From Crambe crambe (Eukaryota > Porifera > Demospongiae > Poecilosclerida > Crambeidae), in contig OZ004585.1 in NCBI GenBank assembly GCA_963924555.1, forward strand, positions 1,873,488 through 1,937,487: a stretch of 64,000 nt of DNA. The letters are read 5' to 3'. The notes beneath the pieces were generated by a model. It did not search any database and was not told the origin of the DNA. It worked only from the letters and a program-made list of their open reading frames with translations. The position numbers and the translations under genes were made by a program. This document shows, piece after piece, positions 37,601-48,700 of this stretch. How positions within the stretch are numbered: the first letter of the stretch is position 1; each line of letters starts with the position of its first letter.

Positions 37601-40600
37601 GGTTTAACTATTTTAAAGCTTACAATGGAAATGTATTGGCAGAGGGATATAAGTATTTTGTGTCTGCCCAGTCCGAAGATCAAAGAAGGCGGCACGCAAA
37701 ACACCAGCTCGCTGTTGACCAGCTAGAATGTTCTGTCTTTTATACTAGCTATTCTCAGAAAAGCTTGTTGGGTTTGAAACGTGGAATTTTAATATTATTC
37801 ATTGACCACGTTGCACGTTTATAATGTTCATTGATCACATTCCAACCCAACAAGCTTTTCAGATTGTAGCTATCATAAAAGGCAGAACTTCCAAGCTGTC
37901 TCACAGCGCAGGCTGGCGTTTCGCATGCCAGTTTGCTCCTAGCTGCCCTGCTAGGTCAGCGCCCAATCATGGCACTGTGCCATTGCCCTGCATGGGCGAG
38001 TTAAAGCACAATGCATGGGTGGGTTGTAGCACACTCGAACTTAGTTTGAGCGGCTTCTTTGATCTTCGGGCTGGGCATGACACAATAGAACTTATAACCA
38101 GCTTTTCTTACTGTCTCTCCAGTTCCTGGCTTTTCTTCTTGATGGCAGCAGAATCAAAGTGTCCATCCTGGACCAAACGTTTTGCTTGGGCAGACAGGGA
38201 CTTGACCTTCTCTGTGTGAAGAGTCAGGTCAGCCTCCAATTGCTACATACATAATATAATACATTATACATCACAGAAATTGATAGGGATGCAGAGGCGT
38301 AGCCAGGATATTGAGCAAATGAAAAGATTCTACGCGCGTAGCGCACGCGAAAATTTGGGCCGGAAGCCACGCCCACCAATTAAATCACGTGCGGAGCATG
38401 CGATTGTTAGTAAACAAGATCGCTCGAATGTTACTGCCTTAAGAAGAGCCTTATACTAGTTGGTCGGGTTAAAATTACTAAACATCAGAATATAGATATA
38501 ATTTATAAGTCAATGCACGCGAATGAAGTCTGAAAAAAGGGGGGGGGGGCATTTGCCCCCCTTGCCCCCCTGGCTACGCCACTGGGATGATTATATTTGT
38601 TATACAAATTGAAAGTTATGTAGGAATGACAAGTCTAACATCAAGAAGGGATGACTTGAATAGCTACAGTTACCCAATGTGATATCTCAACTGAAGCATC
38701 AATTTATGAAGGCAAGACAAATCAATTCACTTGAATGTAAATAATCGTGACAGTTGCATGTGAATTGCATGTGAATGTTGTTGCCTTTCCTTCATAAGAA
38801 ATCGATGGTTTTCATCATTGGGTAGCGAACTAATTAAGCTTCAGCGTTTGTAAATTTTTTGATGCCTAACTTTTCATCGTATAACTATTTTTTAAAATCA
38901 CTTGTAGCTATCATGTCATTGGATTGGCCTAAAGTTTCCCACAATGGTAGTGATCAGCTTATACTCAGCAGCTATATTTAGAAAAGAAGTTTTTATTTAT
39001 CAGAGAGTGCGGTAGCACTCTCCATATAGGGTTAGCACGGAATGGGCGTGGCTTCTCTCATTAGAACAATACAAACTAGACTCTCTGTATCTCTTCTATT
39101 CTTGGTACAGGCTCAACTAAACTTCTTACATCTGGAAAACAATGCAGAAGATGATGATGATATGACCGCTCAAACTCCTCCAGAACAGCGTCAACGATCG
39201 GCACCAGCCGCCGCCTAAATCTAAAATTTTTATGACTCGTTCATCATCATCATCATCTTCTTTGATGGCTGTAACTCCATGATCCTTTCACATACGACAA
39301 TGAAATTCATATCAACTTGTGCAGTTACAAGTGCTTTGTCATGCGCGCGTGTATCACGTGCACGTACGCGCGTGCCAACCAGCTATTAATTAATATTTAC
39401 TGTGAAAACAATATTCAAAGATCATACAAAAAGTAAATAAACAAATTAGCTCTATCTGATGGCCATGTTATAATTGTGACAACTATAGCCAATGAGTCAG
39501 TAAGTCCATATTATTATTATAAATAAAAAGTAAAGTAGGGATACTATTCCTATCACTCTCAGCCCTCCTAATTTCAGTAACCACACCTATATCCAACTTA
39601 AATCCGTACTTCACTCCCCCTTCAAGTGAGTCAGGTAACCACCCATCACCAAACTCAAGAACCACAGCAATATTATAAATACTATTCCTACTTCACTCCT
39701 AAGACAGAAGAAATTTTTTGCGCTCACTTGTTTCCATTCTTTTTCTTTGTAATTAGATAGCTATACAAATTCATAACATAACCTATTTATTATCTTTCTC
39801 TTATGTAGCTAGGTACGTAGTGCTGATGATCAACAATTGAGTGTGTTATTCAATATCAAACTTTACAACAACAGCAATGTAGCTAATGACCTGTGTGCAT
39901 GGCAGACTCCTAAAGTATTTTTACTTAAATCTGTTAAGAAATTTAACTTATACATTTCACATTATAGCATTAAATAACTAAATCGCTAGAATTCATGACA
40001 TTTTAGAGAAAATGGGAGCCTGAAATCAAAGTTCACACTGACAGGTTGGAGGCACTGGCATGGTGAAGCAAGCAAACTGCACAGAGCTAAGTACTGACTA
40101 TGTGTAGGATGAGAATTCTGTACTGAGGAATGACTTAAACACAATCTGACCAGAAGAAATAGCTAGCTGGAGTCGAAGCTGAACAGCTCTAGCTAGTGTG
40201 CACCTATGTGGCCCCGCCCCTTAAAATGGCAAAGAAAGATTAGCTAGTACCGATATCACTGAATTGTGAAATGGAACTGTAGTGAAAACTAATAGCAAAA
40301 GATCAGCCTCTAGGTGCCGCTCTAACAGATGGCCCGAACAGAATTCTGATGACTATAGCCAATTAGTCAGTACGTCGATCTTATTTATTATTATAATTAC
40401 AATTACAGTTAAGACCATTTCTGTTTGATATTTAATAACTTAAGCATATTCATCAGTCCAAGCATAATGATAATCATTAATCATATGATCTTTCTCCATG
40501 GAGACACATAAATAAACGGAGCTTCATTGTCCTTTTCCACCATGGACTGTATTCTTTCCACTTTCTGAAATGTTTCTTCTTCTTGCTTTCTTCATTTTTG

Positions 40601-43600
40601 TGAGTGCTCATTATTGTGCCTGTGAGGAAAATTCTGCACTTCCTGTTGCAATCTCTCCAGCTGTAACTCGTGGAACAGCATCTGGAGTCTGTCCTTCTGC
40701 TGAAGTTATAGATGCTCACAGGAATGCTACAAAACAAGAAATCAAAGATCTCCTGCAAAATATCATGAATCTTGCACTGAATCACTATAATCCTCCATGT
40801 TCATGTGGTGGTCCTGGAGAGTGGACTAGGATTGCCTTCCTCAACATGACAGACCTCACTCAACAATGTCCCACTAATTGGAATCTTGCAACTTCACCAG
40901 TCAGAGCTTGTGGTCGATCATCCACTGGTAATGGTGGTTCGTGTGATTCAGCCATCTTCTCATCCAATGGCAAATCCTACACACATGTGTGTGGAAGAAT
41001 AAATGCATATCAGGAAGGTACTACAGATGCGTTTCACCCATCAATTATAGGAAGTCCTGGCTTGGAGGGTGCATATATTGAAGGTATCTCTCTCACAAAT
41101 GGTGCTGCAGGCTCACGACGACATATTTGGTCATTTGTATCTGCTGATCGTGAAACAGATGTAGCTGATTATAATCTAATCCGCATGTATAACTGTCCTT
41201 GCACCAACATCAATGTAAGTTGGCCATATCAAATACCTTCTTTCATCGGCAACAATTACTTCTGTGACACTGGAAACCCTGGACCAACATTTAGCTATTC
41301 TGCAGTGTATTCAGATGACCCCCTATGGGATGGACAAGGGTGTGGTTCAACCAGTACATGCTGTGAAGTTAACAACCCTCCATGGTTCTGCACAACTCTC
41401 CCACAGCCAACAAGTGATGACATTGAATTACGAATCTGTGCCGATTCGACTGATGAGGACATTTTGGTGAATCTCATTGACATTAACATAATATAGTTTG
41501 ATACAACTTGCAGTGTTTTTTCCATGTAGCTATACTTCATTTAGAACTAATAGAAATCGACTCGTGTATGACTAGCTTAGCCTACTGTTATGCTATTTTA
41601 CATATACAATTTTTACGCTAATTTGGTTTCTACAATAATGAGCTCAAAACATTTCTTCTAAAAATAACTAGAGCTCATATCCCCGCTGTAATAAGCCTGT
41701 GAAAAGTGTCTGGTTGAACATAATTACTAGGAGGGCACTAACCTAGGTGCACAACCTCCCAATTTGGTAAGGATCATTAATCATAACGCGTAAACTTTAG
41801 CATTGCACGTGCCTATGTCCGGCAGGATTGAATTAACTAATAGCCTTGGAGGCGGAGCCAGCAAAAACAACAACAACATGCATTCAAGCCACCAAGAGAG
41901 TGTTCTTTATGGTATTAGCATGGCTTCAAGAAAATGCAAGTATGTATGAAAAATGCTAGCAATATGAAATATGCTAGCAACAAGTGTCAAATAAGTATAA
42001 ACGCGTATTTTAGTAGTTTTTCGAAATTTTCTACCACTTACTGCACATATGCAGTGGGGTTAAGTAGGGATGGCCTAAAATCTAGCTGGGCTGTATAGCT
42101 TAGCTAGCTAGCTCAGTAGCCACATGCGCAAGAAGTGCCTATCCTACGTGGCCCCACCTATAATTATGTCCCGCCCCTCCAATGTGCTTGCTTCAAAATG
42201 GCATTTTAGACATTCTTCCCTCTTCTGTGTAGATGTAGTAATTCACTGTAGCCTTCTGAGAACCTGTAGAGTAAGGGTAGAAGAGAAAGAAGAGTTTTAG
42301 TCTTATGACCTTGGACCCGTTGTAACCATGAAACAATAAGCCACGCCGACTAATACATTTCCCCCCTGACAAGCTGCTGGATTTCACTGTTATTTCAGGG
42401 TGGGTGTTGGCAATAGTAACCATGCACATCAAATCACTTGGCTACTAGCTACACTTGTCTAGTTATGTCTCTGGTATAAGTACTACACTTATCAGCGGTG
42501 CTGATGCTGACGCATGTAATTTTGTGATGTCAATAAAGACATCAAAATAATTTGAGGAGTACATATCTTGGTCCTGACAGAGGTGGCCTATAAAATTCTA
42601 ATAGCTACATACTTGGTGATTTTTGAGGAGAAATCGGACGCCCTGCAAGTCTTTTCCAATGTCTTCATTGCTGAGGAGTGTCTCTGCCTCTTTCACCCAC
42701 ACCAGTTCATCCTCCACTGCCCGGTGGAACTGATGCAGCTCCCATGCTTCCTTCATACGATTCCCTATGATTATATGCACAGAGTATGAGGGTTAATCCC
42801 TGTCATTAACAGGGTAGAGTTACAACAGGGCTGTACATGTATAATGACCATGTGCTTTGCTTTATACAGAGGGAGGGAGTATAATTATGAATGACATAAT
42901 CTCATCCATTCAGCCTCTTTTTTAACCAGTTAGCCAGTTATTCTTACATGAATTCATAATTATTTTCTTACTGTGGAACCTCCGAATAATGGACACTTCT
43001 CTCTTGTTGCTGTCCCACCATAGTACTTTGTGTATTAAATGACCTCTGAATACTCTCTCTTGTTACTGTCCCACCATAGTACTTTGTGTATTAAATGACC
43101 TCTGAACAAAGGACACCTCTCTATAAAGGACAATCTCAGTGCCCCCAACTTGTCTGTTATTTGGACATTCCACTCTACCATTTTTATTGAGGGGGAGGGA
43201 GTATTGTACCTTTGAGAGATGAGGCAGATGCTAGTTGCTTCCATTTCTGTGTCAGGTCCTGCATGATCTCCCTGATTTTCAGGGCATTGAAGTTGTCCGC
43301 GGCAACCAGCTCACTCCCAGTCTAAAGCAACGGCAGAATTAATAAGTTAGCCCTAAAACAGGATTTCTTGATTTCTTGTTTTAATGATGCAGCTTTATTT
43401 GATGTCCTTGAATAAACTGTGCGTGCATAATGCTTGCATTCTCTAATGCATGCTCATTCCGACATATTTTGTATTTCCCTAGTACTATAAAAAAATTCTA
43501 CTCACACCATAATTTTAAGACCAGTCTATGTAGCTTTCTAATTGCTGGTATAATCTAAGGGGTACCTTTATGAGTGATTCCAACTCATTCAGAGCACTGT

Positions 43601-44405
43601 TGACTTACTTTGCAGACTGCATCAAGTCTTCCCTTGTTGGCTGAGAGTTCTGCTTCAAAGGTGCGATGCTTTTGAAGTTTGCTCTGGAGGTTGGTGGGGT
43701 CACGGTAGCTCTCGTCCTGAGCCACTTTCAGCTTCTCATTGATCCACACACTCACCTGTGTACATGAAGTAGACATTAAAAGCATGCACATTTTCAAAAC
43801 TACATTCATAGTAAATTGGAACAATTTCGATTTCCCTTATTATAGACTTTCTCACTGTGTTAAATAATATTCATTATCTTATTCATTTGCAACAATCAAT
43901 TAGCTACATGTAAAGTTACTTACACACAAACAGTAACTGTGCAATGTAAATTCTTCTTCATAATAAAAGTAACTAAGGGAGGTGGTAGAGAGAGGGGAGG
44001 GGGTTAAAGCTCACTTCGTCAGAATCTCTGCTAAACTGCTGCCATGCTAAAGAGGCCTGAAGTTTCTTTGTTCTTTCATTGGATAGAGTTTTCACTTTCT
44101 GCCTTTTCGAAACAACAGTTTCACGTCGATTGTCAATGCTACAGAAAAAAAGGATGACCATTGCTATAATCAAACAGCTACAGTTGATGGAAAACTGAAA
44201 ATAGGGAAATGTATCATACATCAGGAGAAAAATCCATATCAGTACAATCTGTATCTATGCAGTGTGAGGACCAACTTCACAGGGATCAGAAAAGTGTCCT
44301 GATTAGAGAGTTGTCCTGATTAGAGAGGTGTCCTGATAAGAGAGGTGTGGGATACAAAAACTATTCCAATGCATGGGACACAAAAACTATTTTGTTTTGT
44401 TTTGT

Positions 44406-44438
<33 letters not shown>

Positions 44439-45667
44439 TGCATTTTACGGAATCCACATAGGGAGGTTTCACTGTAGTCAATGGTTGGGCTATGATGTAT
44501 ACAATTTTACAACACTATAGTGACTCAATTTAATACCCTAAGACATCGTAGTGTCCAGCTTGAATGAGTCTGTTTGCTTGTTCACTGAGTGACCGAATCT
44601 TGTCATCATGGGCAACGGTGGTGCTCTCAAACTCTTCATGCTTCTTCAAGAGGTCTTCAACAGTATCCACTGAGGTCTGTATCATCATAAAGAAAGTTAT
44701 TGTGTATGTCTAATTGAATGTCTTAGATAGTTGTATTCAATTCAGAGCTGCTGATAAGAGCAGGATGCAGGACATTTTCTGGTCAAAATTGTCAAATGTC
44801 CTGTCATAATTTACTTGTCAGGACAAAGTGACAGATCAAAATGTGGCCAGAATATATTATACTTAAGCAAAATATCCTCCAATCAAATTAAGAATGTCAG
44901 GATATCATGTCGAGAAGCACATGCAGTCTATAACCACTGCAATTAATTCTTAACCACAATTTCTACTTTCAAGTCAGCACAGAGAGTGTGTGTACGTAGG
45001 TTATTTTCTCTCTGCTGGTGGTTGAAAATTAGGAACTCGAGAAAGTTCAAGGAAGTAAGAGTGAATGCAAAACATGTAGGATTTTAGTTTAATACTGAAG
45101 TGAATGCTAACTAGCACGTATTTTTAGTTCAAATGCTCACCCCAACGTCATCATTAGCCAGGAACACTTCCTGGGCACTTGTGGCAGAGTCCACCTGTTC
45201 AGCATCACGAAGAAACATTTGTAACTCTCCACACTGCTTCAACTGCTTGTTCCTCTTCTCCCACATCTCCTTCAAGGATGCTCTCTCAGTTACGAGCTTC
45301 TGCATGCTCTCCTTGACTGTATCAGCAGTCGATTCTGTAGAAGCTGAAGATAAGACTTTCTTTCCCAATTTGGACAGCAGTTCATCAAATCTGTAAATAA
45401 CCATGAAGATGACTGTTTTACAAGCAAAAGTACTTCTCAATATACAAAATCACTAGCTAAGCTCTCCAGCTACAATGAACAAAATAACAACAAAGATGAT
45501 TACTTACTTTTCATCCTTGGTGTCGATTTCAACTTTCAGCTCAGCATTTCTGTTCATCATTTCTTCCGCTCCCTGGACATCACGAGCCAACTCATCAGAA
45601 GACAGCAGTGAGCAGGTCTCATTTGACCACTTCAGCTACATAGAGAATATAATTGGTCAGAGCTACA

Positions 45668-45717
<50 letters not shown>

Positions 45718-48700
45718 GAGCCTCCAAAAGAGGACAACCTCTCTACAAAAGACAAAAGGCTGGGTCAGCTGGGTGTCCATTCTTTTGAGGTTCCATTGTA
45801 AATAATACAACCAGTGTAAGGTGGATGTTGTGACTATATGCCATGGTATGGTGAAGACACCTACGTACCAGATCTCTGGAGTCTCCAAGGAACATTTGAA
45901 GGTCATAGGCACCATCCAACTGCTTCTTCCTGTTCTCAGCTTTCGCCTGGGAAAAATAAATAAAATATTGCAAAAAAGAGGAATCACAAATATGCATATC
46001 CTGGGACTATATACTGTTGCAGCTCTTATATAGCATGCATGATGATGTCATTGCAGCAGAGCCATAGATACGTATATGTGATAGTACTTGAGAAAAGGGG
46101 TCTTACTTATCATGCAAAATACAAGCTACATATAAAATCTACACGAGATGTAAAATTCAATTAAATTTAACTCAGGAACAAAATGGTGAATAAAATTTGA
46201 CCATATAAATCTCCAGATCAAGAGCTTTAGAATGACATCAATAACTCCGTTTTGGATTTTTGCTCCATAAGACCCCTTTTCTCAAGTACTATCACATATT
46301 ATAAGCATAATTATATCATGGTACGTATGTACTGTACTGATAATACGTAGCTATGTACTAATACTATCTACTGTTATTGCTCTTAGCATCCATCACCTTG
46401 AGTCTCTCCCAGAGGGAGTTGATCTCAGTCTTCCTCTCATTGACTTGTCTCCCCTCTCCAGCGTTCTCCCTCACCACTTTACGAGCCATCCGCTCCAGTC
46501 TGCTCAGCCTCTCTTCCACAGGGGCTAACTCTCTCTCCAGTGCCTATGATGTCACAGTACAGTATGACTGAAATGAGGACATTGAATTACTATAATGAGG
46601 ACATCAGATGCTAATATTTCACTGCTGAAATGAATTACTGCAATAATAATCCAATGAGCTAGCTGTTTTAATGGTCCCATGCAAAAGTATCCCCTTCAGT
46701 GCAAATGTAATACAAGACAGCACGCCTTGATGTTGCATTGAAGACACTAACACCCTGAACAGCATCAAGAAAGACAAACAAATGGACCGAGTCCTTCATA
46801 AGACACTCTCCATACATAAAGTCCGTCCCAGTGCTATGAAAGCGAAATGAATTCGAAGCAACTGCATTGGAGTATGTTATCTGAATATCATGGGTGCTTT
46901 GTTGCACTTTAAAATGATGCTCAGACATGGGGCATATGGGTTTTGTGCACCATTGCAAAATGGCTTATAATTCACCACCAAAATGAGGACAATGTCCCAC
47001 TGGGTAAATATGTAGACCCCATCAAGTGAGGACATCTGTCTAATCACTAAGGACTCTTCCTACTTGTCATATGCAAAGTATCCCCTCCTCAAGAGTGTCC
47101 ATTGTCAAAGAATGCCAAAGCCAAAGAATGTCTCACCTGGTGTCTTCTCTGAAGTGCCTGGACAGATGAGAGGTCCCTCCCGTAATCCTCTGAGGAGAGT
47201 GCCTGGTCCTTCTCATTGATCCATGAGTGAGTCTCGTCACAAAGTTCTTGGAAACCCATCACACTAAAAATCAGGGAGAAAAAAATTGAACAGCATCATC
47301 ATCAGGAAACTTTGTTATGTGAAACTCGATGCAGATACGTTGGCTGAAGCTTAAAATGCACTTGATCCATCCCTCCATTGGTATATCTCAGCTTAATTGC
47401 TAAAAGGACTAGCTGCATGACTCACTCTTGAGCCTGATTCAAATTCCTGTCTTTGGTGGATTTTAATCTTTGCATATCTTGCCACCTACAATAAAGGAAG
47501 ATAATGAAAGGTCACTGCCACATGAAGCAGATTTTATGCTATAGAAATCAAATTATTTGAAGACGTCATCTGTGAGGTCTTCACTCTTAGGGTTGGCTCT
47601 CTAGAATCACTCACTTGCTGTTGAGTTGCTGCTGCCTGTTCCTGATCATCTGAGCCTGAGGGTGTCCTGCTCGGATCATCTTCTCTGCCTCACTGTTTAT
47701 TTCATTGACACGGACTCCCATCGTGGCCAAGTCAGTCACGAAATTCTGAGACAACAACAAATAAACAAATGAAATAAACAAACAAACAAATGAAATTAGC
47801 AAAATAAACAACTAACTAACTAACAATAAACAAGCAACCAAAACAATCAAACGTTAGCAATTGGAATCATTGAATCCAGGGGTGGAATCAAATATATCTA
47901 GTGTAAGACTGTATAGTTGGCATTGAAAATTGCTTGTTTACAGCCTTAATATGTTTGTTTTTACAGTCCTTCCCTTCTTATGCACGTACATCATATTTCT
48001 TTTGCATGGAATCGACTTTCTCCTTCATGGCTCCCTTCTCCTCGGTCTTCATAATGGCATCCTGCAGAAATCAGTCAATAATTATAATATCTATTTTGGA
48101 GTTTGGGGGAAGCCCTCCCATTTCTTCAATCTGAAATGAGCCTTATAGCCTGAAGGCCAATATATAACTTTGCTGGCTTGCCTTTTCTTTGATCCAACTT
48201 TCCACTTCATCGCACTCTCTGAAGAGACTGAACTGTCGAATGCTATCGAGAAGCTGGGCTCGTCTGATCTGTGTGAATTAATAATAATTAAGAACCAGCT
48301 GAGCATGAATGACTACGTACATTATTGTATGTTCACATGCGAACTTATTAAAGTTCATAATTGTATCGCCTTTCATTTTATAGATTTCTATCATTGCATT
48401 GTAATACCTCTGCACTGCTGAGGAGTTTTTCATAGGTGGAAGTGATGTTCTGCTGTCTGCTGGCGACGTTGTGACTGTCTGACTTCACATTGCCAAAAAC
48501 TGATCATATGATACAGTAACCAGGCTCACCAACAGGTATATATATTGACAAGTTCATTTTCTCACCATTTCTGCCTCGACTGATTGCTCCTCGGGAGGAC
48601 AATCTCCCCATGGACTTACGTGGTACACGTCTAAAAAAGGAAAGAGTGACTTACATGCAGTTAAGTTACCCAGTATAACAATGATCAAAAATATGATCAC

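Noticed and set aside
46668-46958. 96-codon minus-strand ORF in a spectrin intron
   Set aside because: No recognisable motif, no matching splice phase with spectrin neighbours and no clear start context; it could be a gene scrap but I cannot support it.
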